A program made the translations under genes and the position numbers. Positions 38,977 to 50,330 of a DNA stretch of 64,000 bases are shown here, one piece after another; position 1 is the stretch's first letter, and the number at the start of each line of letters is the position of its first letter. The notes beneath the pieces are model-generated. The model did not search any database and was not told the origin of the DNA. It saw only the letters and a program-made list of their open reading frames with translations. Origin of the DNA: Paulownia fortunei (taxonomy: Eukaryota > Streptophyta > Magnoliopsida > Lamiales > Paulowniaceae); assembly GCA_019321725.1 (NCBI GenBank), contig CM033121.1, forward strand, positions 558,001-622,000. The letters run 5' to 3'.

Positions 38977-39770
38977 TAGATCCGACCACGATTCAGGAAC
39001 CACCGATTTCACGATTTGGGATTTTTCAATCCTTAATTGCAGCCGGCCTTGCCGGTTATGGTTCGGATTTCGGAACCGACAGACGGGTTACGGTTAACTA
39101 CCGATTTTGAATCTGTTCCGACCCTTGGATTTTATTTTTAAATTTTCAAAATTTTTGAACTTAATGGAAAAAAATTCACTTAAATTTGAAAAAAAAAATT
39201 ATTACATAAAATTTAAATTATCAAATATTCTAATTATAATAAATTTAAAAAATTAAAAAAAAAAAGATGTTCAACTTGAAGTTTTAAAGGTTAAATTTAA
39301 ATTTCAATAAAAAATTTGAACATAAATTTTTTAAAAAATATTTGTTAAAATTTAAATTATATAATTAAAAATAATTTTAAAAATAAAAAATGGCTTGAAC
39401 TTAAATTGAAGAATGAATATTAAATAAAGGAAATAAAATATAAAAAATAATTTAATGAAATAATTGAAATAATATAGAATATAGAATATAGAATTAAGAG
39501 TAGAGAATTAGAAAGTTGAGAGTTGAAAATATAGAAGTGTGAACAAAAATGAAAAGAATAGAGGATTTTTATAGGGAAAAAATGAAAAAAAAAATGGGGT
39601 TTGAACCGTCAGTTCGACAATTTGGATTACCCCAACCCGTAACCGAGTTGTGAATCCACGAGCCAATTATGGCTTGAACCCGTCAACTCGTGGTAAATGG
39701 TTTTTGACCCGTTCATTACGGGCCGGTTACGGACAGAGTTCGATTTCAACCTGGCCCGTGGTCACCTTTG
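38977..39770. mobile_element. Non-autonomous hAT-like DNA element (794 bp)
   Basis: GC-rich ends flank an AT-rich core. The left end begins TAGATCCGACCACGATTC and the right end, read inward on the other strand, begins CAAAGGTGACCACGGGCC. The ends share GACCACG at the same distance from the terminus. The flanks are TAATAAAT (38969-38976) and TAATAACT (39771-39778), an 8-bp target-site duplication with one mismatch, which is the hAT length. Subterminal regions are rich in CGGTTACGG/CCGGTT-type motifs in opposite orientation. No transposase frame remains. Confidence 0.6.
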
Positions 39771-40147
39771 TAATAACTACCCATTTATGCAAAACATATT
39801 AAATTTTATTTTAAAAATTTTCTACTAAATGATAATTTGATTTTTAAAACTATTTTATTTCATTCATATTATTTATTTTTAATTACTAACTATGAAATTA
39901 GAATAAAATAAGAAATTACAATTTCATTCTTTTCTTATTTCTTATGCATACTCATATCATTCCATTTTTAAATTCATTTCATTCATACCTCATTTCATTC
40001 TTCTATAACCGTCACTCTCTAAATACATAATGCTAGTTTGGCTATATGTTAATAGACTATGGGAATTAGAAATCAGAAAATATGTTACTTATTTGGAACT
40101 TATTACACCTATAGCTAAGTTGATTATTAGTATATGTATTTTGCATT

Positions 40148-40546
40148 TAGAGAGTGTTTGGTTGAGTTTATAAATTTTTCAAAATATTTTATAAGCTGTT
40201 CAAGAGCTTATAAGTTTTAAAAAAGTGTTTGATAATTTTTTTTCTAAAATATCTTATAAGATTAAAAAAAAGTTGTTTAAGAGCTTATAAACTCCTAAAA
40301 AAAAATCTTCAACCCAACTTATTTTCAAATTAAGATCTTATTTTAACAAATTCCTTAATTTTGACAATTTTAATTACAAAATTCTCATTACTAACATTTT
40401 TAAAGCTCTATAATCTTATTTTATCTAAACACTTTAACAACTTATTTTTAAAATAAGATCTAATATTTTATAAATTTCAAAAACATCTTATAAGATGTAG
40501 TAGCTTATAAGATGTTTTAAATAAGTTTAGTTAAATACCCTCCTAG
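40148..40546. mobile_element. MITE-like inverted-repeat element
   Basis: The left end reads AGAGAGTGTTTGGTTGAGTT and the right end, on the opposite strand, reads AGGAGGGTATTTAACTAAAC. These are similar terminal inverted repeats. The interior repeats CTTATAAG-type palindromic strings. This pattern is common in short AT-rich plant MITEs. I could not fix a target-site duplication, so the superfamily is open. Confidence 0.5.
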
Positions 40547-41345
40547 AAAAAAATAAAACAACTAGCATCCCAAGGAAGTAATGGAAGGCATTGAGTTGTG
40601 GCCAATCAAATACTTCCATATATAAATATATATTTATGTATATTTTCTTACACGAAAAAAATTTAATTTACATAAAAATAGAGGTGAGCTTCGGATTAGA
40701 TAATTCGAATCTAGTACATGAATTTTTGGATAGCATAATTTGCTACCCTATTCTACATAGTCAGGTACCCTAACTATAAGGTATCGGGTATTTTCTTTTC
40801 TATATATATTATATATATAATTAACATAAAAGGGGCAAGGTAGGTAATAGGTATGGGTGGAGAAACGAAATTGAAGATGAAATTGTGAAATGAAAATCAA
40901 ATGAAATGATAATGGAAACTGAAATAAGAATGAAATGGAGGATGAAACGAAAGATGAAAATGAAAACACATTCTTTGTTTTCAGTAACAAAATAATTTTA
41001 AGAGAAACTCCCGATTAATAGTTTTTTTTTTTTTAATTTGGTTTTTCAATATAGCTGTTGCCTTACGAAATAAGCGTGTTGAAATCATTTATATCTCAAC
41101 ACAAAAAAAAAAAAAAAACAAGAAATATTGGAAAAACGAAAAAGAAAAAGAATCACCATAAATGAAAAGATTTAGCCCACAATGGATAGTTCTTGAAAGA
41201 AAAGATATCAAACCAGAATAACTTATATTCCGCAGTGATTGGAAAGTGTAATATCCTGAATTTCATTTACATATAAATTCGGTCAAGGATTGAATTACTT
41301 ACTCCTACATTCATGTAATCCCACAAATTTTTGCAGCATTCATGA

Positions 41346-41555
41346 CATCCTTTTTGAGTTGCAACAATTAGATCATGAATTACAATAATATTTTGCAAAT
41401 TGATTAACTTTCAACCAAAATTAGCCTCCTAATTACAGCAATTATTTTCGCATCCTTTTTGAGTTGCAACAATTAGATCATGAATTACAATAATATTTCG
41501 CAAATTGATTAACTTTCAACCAAAATTAGCATCCTAATTGCAGCAATTATTAATG
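41346..41555. repeat. Two-copy tandem repeat, period 105 bp, upstream of the inhibitor-I gene
   Basis: CATCCTTTTTGAGTTGCAAC begins at 41346 and again at 41451. The copies differ at only a few bases (for example TTTTGC versus TTTCGC). The array ends about 85 bp before the start codon of the inhibitor gene, so it lies in its promoter. Confidence 0.92.
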
Positions 41556-41603
41556 AATTGTAAATATAATATAGAGAAATTACAAAAAAAAAAAAAAAAA
41601 ACC

Positions 41604-41610
41604 TATATAA
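41604..41610 (+). promoter_or_regulatory. TATA box of the inhibitor-I gene
   Basis: TATATAA lies 31-37 bp upstream of the ATG at 41641. With the usual 30-bp spacing from TATA to transcription start, the leader would be only a few bases long. Confidence 0.5.
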
Positions 41611-41640
41611 GTTGTGATTTGCTTAACAAATAACACAAAA

Positions 41641-41706
41641 ATGTCTAGACATCCTTTTCCTCCTTGTGCTTATAATACTTGCAACTATCATGGTGAACCC
41701 CTCCCT

Positions 41707-41777
<71 letters not shown>

Positions 41778-42038
41778 ACACACACACACACACAGACCAT
41801 CTTTTTTTAACTTGAATATGTTGTTGTTTGTACAGGAGTAAGATACAAAACTGAGTGGCCGGAGCTAGTCGGCATGCCGGCTCCACAATGCAAGCTAACC
41901 ATAGAGAGAGATAATCCATTTGTTACTGTTATATATGTTGGTCCCCAAGGATTCATAGATCGTGATTATTGTTGCAATCGTGTATACCTCTTTCTCAACG
42001 ATCACAGGATTTGTATGTTCGTTCCAAAAGTCGGATAG
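41641..42038 (+). CDS. Potato-type-I serine protease inhibitor family protein (2 exons)
   Basis: Inhibitor-I proteins block subtilisin-, chymotrypsin- or trypsin-like proteases and often act in wound or pathogen defence. Exon 1 is 41641-41692 and exon 2 is 41836-42038. The GT-AG intron splits a Gly codon and the product has 84 residues. Signatures are TEWPELVG, the TIERDNPFVTVIYV strand, DYCCNRVYLFL and the C-terminal VPKVG, matching the family's usual TEWPELVG...RVxVxV...PxVG plan. By alignment with remembered family members, the residue before the conserved Asp (P1) is Arg, suggesting trypsin-like targets. P2 is Asp rather than the usual Thr, and the conserved loop Arg is Cys. There are seven cysteines and no signal peptide. 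The short first exon made it invisible to simple open-frame scans. Confidence 0.9.
41711..41794. repeat. Compound microsatellite (CT)n(AT)n(CA)n in the inhibitor-I intron
   Basis: About 17 CT units are followed by about 15 AT units and then about 10 CA units. It fills most of the 143-bp intron of the inhibitor gene (41693-41835). The CT part also thickens the pyrimidine content near the donor, and repeat length will set intron length. Confidence 0.97.
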
Positions 42039-43402
42039 GCATCGCCCTTTCCATGAAATAAATATCGAAATAAGATCTATATATCTAATTATTATGAGTT
42101 GAATAGAACTCGTTTATGTAATTAAAATAAAATAAATTTATTTATCTGAATAATATGAGTTGAATAGAAACTCGTTTATGTCAGTGCAAGAGCTTAGACA
42201 ATGTTTGCCTAAGTGCATTTTGTTTGTTTTGCAGCAAACCTCTCTTTCTTCTCTGTTCAATTGACTTCTTCTATGGTCATTGTTTTGGGCCAAATTGACA
42301 AAATTTCGTAATTGGGTCCTTAGTGTTCTGAAAGAATGAAATTGGTCTCATTAACATTTGTCCTAATAACAAGTGAGCTAAAATTATATTAGACTACTAT
42401 CTGGTTGGCATATGTTTGGACTAACAAATGGCCTTATTGGCCATAAAATCTAATTGGGTACTAACTTCAAAGCCTAATTAATTTAGGGTTTTACACTTTG
42501 ATTTTTTTTTGCATTTTAACTATTCTTACTTTTTATATTTAAAAATAAGAATTTTCTAATAGAAAAATACTTGTGTCTACTTGACAATGCCCACGTGCTA
42601 GGCGAGCTCACCTACCTAATTAACATGGCACCAATATTAAATTTATCAACTCTTTATGTGATAAATTTCAAAACATGTTCCTATTACTCTGTGCAACATG
42701 TTACTATATATATGCGCAGATGCAACAACCAATGTCACACCTTGTCTGCCAAGATTTATCAAATTGGAGTTTTAAGTTGACTATCTTCATCAAAAAATTC
42801 AAAATACATTATGCAAATTTGTACAGTAGATTTAAAACCTAGTTAATATTATAGTGTATAATTTACAGGACAACCTTGAAACTTAGGCTTTAGATCAAGT
42901 CCATCCTCAGAATTGATTATTATCGAAGTGAACCCAGCCCATGTTATTTCGTAAATATACCATGAAACTTCATTTTGAGTTCAACAAAATTGATGATCTT
43001 GATGCATTCAAAAAATGTCGGATTCTTACATCAAAACGTGAAGCAAATTTGGTTCCAGACCATCCTGTAAACTCTCGAGTCAATCTATTATTTTAGTTTT
43101 GTTGCTATTTTTCTGTAATATACCTTGTTTTTCTTCTTAGCATCGGATACTAATGCTGATGTGAACTCTTATTAAATTTGATAAATCTTCTCTGTTCATC
43201 AAGAAAATAAAAGATCAAGTCTGTCTTAGAACAAAGGTAAGAAATTGAACAAAGCCCATTTCTAGTTGATAGCAGTTAAAAAAGAGGAACATCAACTTCT
43301 TCACAACCAATAAGGATAAGACACCTTCTCAAAACAACTTGAACACACTCAAAAATAACAATAAATCAACTAGTTGACAAGTTCCCAATTTCCTTTTTCT
43401 AG
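42039..43402. other. Intergenic between the inhibitor-I and HIPP genes
   Basis: No gene is supported. A short direct repeat (GAGTTGAATAGAA-CTCGTTTATGT at about 42082-42118 and 42143-42180, 61 bp apart) lies just after the inhibitor stop. The high-coordinate end, about 43140-43402, is probably the HIPP 3' UTR. Confidence 0.5.
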
Positions 43403-45034
43403 TTACATAATTGAGCAGCTACTTGTGTTCTCGTCACTGAACATGTGAGTGGCAGAGTTGTCACGACCATATCCAGAGTCAGTGAAAGTGTACGGAACTG
43501 GACCATAATTGTGGTAGTAACCTGTGCTTGGAGGAATGAATGGAGATCTATTGTACATCACCTGGGGTTGCTGCAAGGCATGCCTGTTCTGCATGTTCAT
43601 CATTACTGATGAAGGGTGGTTGTACTGCTGATAGCCATTCATGTTCACCATCATAGATGAAGGATTATGCCCTGCTGCTAATCCATGGATTGGAAACCCT
43701 CCGGGAGCCCCCTGGAAAACGTTGTTTGGTTGGGCCTGGTATCCTCCACCTCCTCCCATCCCATTGGAATTGCCTCCCAGAACAGCAGCAACATTATTAG
43801 CTCTATTTCCATGGAAACCAGCAAGATTCATCATAGTGCTAATGTCATTTTCCCTTTTTCCCTCAGCAGTGTGATTCATGTTTGCACCAGCCAATTGTTC
43901 ATTGTTCATCTTCAGAGCTAACAATGTTTTTTGATCAATCCCACCACCTGGATTTGCCTTCATTACCATATTCTGACTTGGGTTCCCTTTCTTTCCAGCA
44001 TTATTATTCCCATTTGCAGCAGCACTGTTGTTCATCTTCCCATTGTTGGGACCTGCAGCCATGGCCCCATTACCTTTCTTGGCATTTGCTTCAGCTTGTT
44101 GCTTGAGCAAAGCAAGTTGATTTATCTTTTCCCTGATAAGTTGCATCTCCTCCTCTTCATCATAATCTTCATCGTCATCATCAATACAGTCATCTTCTTC
44201 CTCAGAAACGAATGGAAATTTCTGCTTGTTTTTTAGGGATTCAAGACCCTTCATCACACTTGGCTTTTTCCCTTTCTTGTTCTTATCATCTTTAATACAA
44301 GTGGATTTCTGTTTCTGGTTTTGGTTAGTCTTCTGAGACCAGAGCTCAGCATGCTTACCAGCCCTCACCAATTTCTTAATCAAAGTTGCAGAATCAACAC
44401 TTCCTGAAACGGTGACCTTTTGTTGTTCTGAGTCCATGTTCACTTGGTAAACCCCTGTGAGTTAAAGGGAGAAAAGATCAGACAAACTATTTAAGGGAAT
44501 AAAACAAGAAAGATTGAATTTTCAGAGCAAAATTTAGGTGATTGCTAACAGGTCTACACAGCATTTGTAAAGAAATTCCAGAAAAAGATAAAATTATCAC
44601 ACGTCCCAGTGATGTAACAATAATCAGATTCTCAAATCATAACCGACAAGGAACACCTAAAGTTCATTCATTAGCATGTAAAAGTAAAACTAGTAAAGAG
44701 GGCAGCCCAATTTGGGGAAACTGAGGAAAAATGCCGTAGCCAAAAGATAAAAAAAGCAAACACCTTCAATTCTCTGAAGGAGTTTCTTCACTTTCTGCTT
44801 ACACCCATCACAATGTATGTTCACTCTGAGAACACAGGTCTGCAGCAAGCCAAAAAAACAATATAAAATACAAACAAGAAAAAGCAAGAGTTTTTTTTGT
44901 TTTTTTAACGGAAAAGACCAGAACAACTTTACTGTACAAATGGATAAAAAGTTGGCTTTAAAGACAAACTGAATCTGTTCTTGGAGAGAAAATACCTGGA
45001 TTTTGAGGAGCTTAAAGTCTTCATCTTTAGTCAT
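43403..45034 (-). CDS. Heavy-metal-associated isoprenylated plant protein (HIPP, 3 exons)
   Basis: HIPPs bind metals through an HMA domain and are anchored or targeted by farnesylation. Exons: 44996-45034 ([13 protein letters not shown]), 44764-44839, 43403-44454, giving 388 residues. The HMA domain covers about residues 9-75. Its metal site is [11 protein letters not shown], with both cysteines of the CxxC. An acidic block ([17 protein letters not shown]) and a long Asn/Gly/Met-rich region follow. The protein ends in CSIM, a CaaX box for prenylation. The short acidic start, single HMA domain and long low-complexity tail resemble the HIPP32-34 group. The second and third exons meet within the conserved Gly of RIEGVYQV. 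I see no damage. Confidence 0.92.
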
Positions 45035-45407
45035 TTCTTGAGTGCTGTTTGGAATGTAAGATCTGCTAAAAAAGGAAACAATGAAATATAAAAGAACAAT
45101 ATTATCTGCCTAAGGGATAGTGTTGCATATGAGCTACTACTACAGCTCAACTGATTTTTCTATCTTGTTTACTCTTCTTCCTCTTCAGTTCCTCTCAGAA
45201 ACAAACAAACTACAAGGCACAAGCACATGGGGTGGGGGTTCTTTGCAGCATTTAAAATTGTTTGTGGGGGAAGGGCTAAAATGCAAATACAAATTAAATG
45301 CCAAGACAAAATGTAGAAAAACCACACACACTCAGAATGCAGAAAAAGAGAAGTTGAAACTGAACAAGAAAATGAAAGTCAGAAGATAAAGAGTTAAAAG
45401 AGAGGTT

Positions 45408-45447
45408 GGGGGGGGGGGGTCAGGAGGGGGGATTAGGGGGTATAGGG
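45408..45447 (+). other. G-quadruplex-type G-tracts upstream of the HIPP gene
   Basis: Four G-tracts (12, 6-7, 5 and 3 G) separated by short spacers lie about 375-415 bp upstream of the HIPP start codon, on the strand opposite to the gene. Confidence 0.55.
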
Positions 45448-46785
45448 TTGTGTAAGGTAGTAATGCATAGCAGGATTGGATAGTGTGTTTTACTCTGAAA
45501 TCTGAAATGATGTGATTTAACGTTAAAATACTGAGAAAAACAATAAAAAGAAGAACAGCGACTTGACAGGCCGATTCAACCCCTGTCCCCTTTGTCACAT
45601 GCTTTTTACTGTACTTCAATCCTCGTGAACATTGATTTCTCTGTAAAATTCTTAAAGACTGGTTAATGAAAATGAGGTCATAGTTTTACACAAACTTTCA
45701 TTGAAATCACAATGCCCATGAAAAATATACTACTATTATTCTGCATGTAATAAACCACTTTCTTTCCTTCTACTCAGAGTGATGTTTTATTTTATCTTCT
45801 TGGGGTGAGGTGTAACAGGGAAAGAGGGTTGGTGGGGGTTTTACTTTTACTTTTTTTTTTTTTCCCATGACATTGGAATTTTATTCCTAAATGAATTTGA
45901 CATTAATGTGAGAAGAAATCTCTTCTATATGTATCGAATAAAATTTTCAAAGGTAAAAGTTACAGTGGTTATCTGTTAACAGAAATTGATTGAGGGTACA
46001 GTTTAATATTGTAAAATTAAGATAAGGATAGGAGATGGTAGCAAGGAACAGGCCCTGTTTGTACCCACATAATTGCTGGCTTCCTGCTATTGAAGAAACT
46101 GAGAATATCTGTTGCTGTGGGTCTTCTTTTTCTGGGTTCTGCAAAGGTAAATGGAGCAATTATGGGCCTTGGACCATTTGCCATCTCAGTGAAAGCTCAA
46201 CCAATTTGGAAGCTGATGGTGCTCTCTGACCACCATATTTTTCACCATTTATTATATACCATACAACTAAGGATTACTTTATTCAAAAAATTTCATTTAA
46301 CATCAAAACTAATATTTTTAGCATCTATGACTCTCATTCAATAAATTGGATACTAATGATCAAAGATATATTTTTAATTGAAAAACAAAATTTTAATAAA
46401 TTTATACATAAAATTTATATTTATAAGAAAACGGTTACCCTGGATTGCAGACCCCATACATATTTAAAAGAGAGATATACATGTAAAACACACCAAAAAA
46501 TATTAGATAGAATTTCTTGGTGTAGAGGATCATCACTGGTGCCGACAACTTCTTTGTCTTAAAGACATTGAATAAAAGCATTTCTAGATCTAGGATTTTG
46601 CATTCGCCAATTTCTTGGCATCAAGACAAAAAGAAATTTTCTGTGAATTTATAGTTGTTATGATGAGGATCAACTTTTAATCAAAGAAATAAATTAATGG
46701 ACAAATATTAGTTGGCTCAAACATCACCTGAAGTTCAGACCTGAGGACTTGAAAAATACAGATGATTGACAAACTTGCCTGGATG

Positions 46786-47004
46786 CTACAATTTTATTAC
46801 TTGATAAATATCTAAAGATGGAAGCAAAAGTGAGACATACTCGTCTATGAAATGTCGGGGATGGGGGGTACTTATGCATTCCACGACACATATATCATTC
46901 CCGTGCCATACAAAGGTCATGGGGAGTTTCTGAGACAAATTTACTTCTTCACCACCAAAGCTATAGGCATCAATCTCACAGGTTCTGCCACATAATCTGA
47001 ATCT
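46786..47004 (-). other. Candidate orphan terminal exon, unknown
   Basis: Reading on the minus strand after TTTTCTATAG (a possible acceptor), an open stretch of 72 codons runs to a TAG. It starts RFRLCGRTCEIDAYSFGGEE and includes WHGNDICVVEC. Composition is less AT-biased than its flanks and more protein-like than nearby frames. I do not recognise the family and found no upstream exon or start codon. It may be chance, or a decayed gene fragment. Confidence 0.15.
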
Positions 47005-47780
47005 CTATAGAAAATGTTTTTTACATTTTCTCTTTTATTATTCTTAGTTCTACTTCTTGCCATATCGACATATACATTTTTTGAGTATACAAAAATTATT
47101 AAATATTAAATATTTTTTTGAAATTAGAACATAAAGTAATTATTCAGTATAATGTTAGAGTCAAATATTCAAATCTTATTACCACCAATTATAAAAAAAA
47201 TAATTCTAATACATACAAAAAAAAAAAAAAACTACTAAAAGGTGAAAAAGATTTTCTTTTTGTACGTACAACATGGATTCATTTGAGATCTGTTTGTGAT
47301 AGAGGGAGGGGCAGCGCAGGAGAATTCAGAAAGGAGTGTTGGGTCCATGATTACTTGTGTTTTGTGCTTGCCAATGTCTGCTGCTGCTGCTGCTGGCTGT
47401 GTGGCAAGTACCTTGGTCTTAACTCTTTCTTGTGGAGTTTTCAACTTTGCTTTTCTTCAAGTCTTTTTATGTATTTATTTTTTTTCAAAAAAAAAAATTT
47501 CATAACATCATTGTTTCCCTTGTCCAAGTACCACTTTCCAATTCCAATGCACCAGGGCTATTTCTCGTCCTCTGTGTCGGCAAAAAAGGGCGACTCTTTA
47601 AAGGTAAAATGGCGAATGATCAGGAAATACTATTGGAGATTACAAGTTGTTAATTTTTAAAACTTAATGGCACATTCTTTTTTTCAGAATTAATTTTATA
47701 AAAAAAATTGAGAAAACGAAAAAATGAGAAGTAAAATTAAATATGTATTTGTATGAGTTTTTAAAAAATATATATATATA

Positions 47781-47960
47781 TAATGATGATATTTAATGTG
47801 ATATTTTTTTATTTTGAGATGGTGTTCGATTGCATTGTTATTTTACCAAAAAAAAAAAGTAAGAAAATATATTTGGTTAGTAATTGATGAAGTTTTTTTC
47901 AGAAAAAATATAATGATAACACTTAATGTAACATGATTTTTTATGAGATGGTGTTTGGTT
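47781..47960. repeat. Degenerate direct repeat, period about 127 bp
   Basis: Two related stretches (from about 47781 and 47909) share ATAATGAT, A-CTTAATGT, TTTTTTAT and GAGATGGTGTT-G-TTG in the same order. They are AT-rich and noncoding. Confidence 0.55.
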
Positions 47961-50330
47961 GTACTTTTGTTTTATAAAAAAAAATAGGTAGGTGGAGATG
48001 TGTGATTTTCTAAAAATTTCTCTTAAATACCAAATAAAAATCATTTTTTTTAAAAAAAAATGTGAAACACAATTTATGAAAAGGAGTGACTAAGCAGCAA
48101 TCACAGCCGAATTCAAATTCAATTTTACAATTCAACTTGATTTATATTTCTGGAAATCTATAAACTTAATATAATTATATACGTACATATGTTCGAAGAG
48201 CAGAGGATTTCATAGAAAGAACATAAAAAATAAAATAAAATAAAATTGTAGTTTCTTAAAATTCAATAATCAGTAGTTTATTGACTGCGATGAATCAATC
48301 CCATTTATCTCATAATGACACCATTTAAGGCTTGGCTTTACTGTTTATAAAACTTGGTACGCTAGTGTAACATAGGCAACACATTTAACTTATGTGACCC
48401 ATCTAATTAGTTTAACTAGACACCACGTACATTTTGCTATTGGACCGATACAAGAAATTAACTGTAATAAATAGAAGACAAATTAATCAATGATAAACTA
48501 TTCTCATTTAATATGAACTTGTAAACATAGATAATTAAATATTGGCTAACAATTAATGGATAAATCAAGTCTTTCGATATTTGAATCGATCGATCGTTAA
48601 AATTTAGTTCAAACTTGATTTGTTGAAATTCGACTCAATTCGATTAGTAAAAAAATAAAAAATTATGTGTAAAAACATCAAATTACTCAAATTCAATTCG
48701 TATTAAATTCAATTAACAATCAAATCAAAATAAAATATAAATTTTAAAAATAAATAAAAAATTAAATTAATTTAAATAGTACTCTTTTGATTCCACTCAA
48801 TATTCCTTATCCTTAAAATTGGCCCCCCTCGTTGCCAAGTGGTAACCACTACACATCCTAATTAAAAATTCATTAACAACGTAGGACCTCCACAGATTGT
48901 CTCCTATTATGTAGCCAGTACTAGTACCATAAAAACACAACCACTCCAATTATTGCTCATCTTAGAACCCCTTTTAGGATTGCACTATTTTTTTGACATG
49001 AAATTGATTTAGGCATCTTTTAGAGTACAAGAAACAACCAACTAAGAGGGGCAATCTTCCATTCTTTAAGCTCTTTAATTACAATAAAATTGGGAGTTCA
49101 AAAGTCTTATCATCCAAACTCAATTGTAATACAATACATGGTCCAACCATCTTTCCTAGTATTATTGCTCAAAAAGTTAGTTCCAACTCCTTTGATTAGT
49201 ATTGACAATGTATTTAATTTCTCAACTTAGTCAATAAAAACTAGTACTATGTTATAGCAACTTTCTTATATAGGAAATTTGGTAGTACTCAAGTTTAGCA
49301 ACTAAGGGGATATAATACTCATCAATTCTAGTACTTTTATGAATTTGTAAGTCGGTCGAATGTATGTAACACAAAATAAATGTACAATTGTGCCCAATCA
49401 ACTAATATACTAATATTAAACTAAATAAATATTAACATTGTTAGTGAGAGTCAAAACCTAAGACCTTATAACTTTGGAGCCTCAGCCTTAACCTTAAAAC
49501 ACTAATTCGTTGACATTAATTTACAAAACATATTATAAACTACACACGAACTCCACTTTCACCGACGAACAAGGTTTTTTGTTTTTTTATTTAAATTACG
49601 ATTTTAAACATTTTATACGGTTTGGGGGTCTTCTTGAGAATTAAATCTCCATAACGGCAATAGCATATCAATGAATTGCAAATGATCTGCTTTGAGGCCC
49701 ACCGATTGGAATGGGCTGCATAATAAAATATCTAATGGGCTACTTCACAAGAAGTTTTTCTTTTTAATCTGCATTTTCAAAGCCCAATTAAGTCTTCCTG
49801 TATGCAGCCTGAGTATTTAATTACGTTAATGAGCCATAAAATGCTAATTAACCAGAGAGTTTACAACTGCCCTCATTCGCTTTACAATCACAAATGCCAG
49901 TTCCCATCATACGCCAAGCGTTTAATTTATATATATAATATTGTTCTTCTCAAGTATAATAATTTGCTAAAAACCGATTTCTTGTACATAATTACCAGTA
50001 AATTAGGATTAATCTAGATTAAGGTACTGCAATATATCATAAAACATGTTAAGCATTTATTTTTGGTAAATCATTTCATCAATTCAACAAACGCATTAAT
50101 GTTTAGTTTGCATCATGAGTTCTAAGAAAGAATTTCTATGGTAATCTGGCAGTGAATTACTCTGCCAAATCAATACAGACCAGGCCAAAACTGGTGAATA
50201 GTGAAACTTAGTGAAAATCCAAAATCAGGGAAGAAAAACTACTGCTCTCATGTCAAACCTCATAGTACAAAGTTTGAATCAAACGATCGAAAACGCTATG
50301 CTAAATGCAGACCTTTCCTACTGATTTAGC

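Larger units (their letters stand above)
45035..50330. other. Intergenic between the HIPP and SETD9-like genes
   Basis: The HIPP promoter and leader lie just above 45034. G-rich tracts occur at 45408-45447. A weak splice-bounded open segment on the minus strand (46786-47004) and direct repeats at 47781-47960 are listed separately. About 48570-48740 contains repeated AATTCGACTC/AATTCGATT strings typical of decayed plant elements. The rest is AT-rich with no supportable gene. The SETD9-like 3' UTR probably occupies about 50150-50330. Confidence 0.4.

Noticed and set aside
43641..44236. Plus-strand open frames opposite the HIPP gene
   Set aside because: Shadows of the long low-complexity HIPP exon on the other strand.
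46035..46344. Small plus-strand gene with a hydrophobic segment
   Set aside because: Overlapping frames on both strands are similarly open, and I found no recognisable family or convincing start.
47118..47660. 180-codon open frame on the plus strand
   Set aside because: Poly-Lys and poly-Cys runs come from A-tracts and a (CTG)n repeat, and three frames are open at once; low complexity rather than coding.
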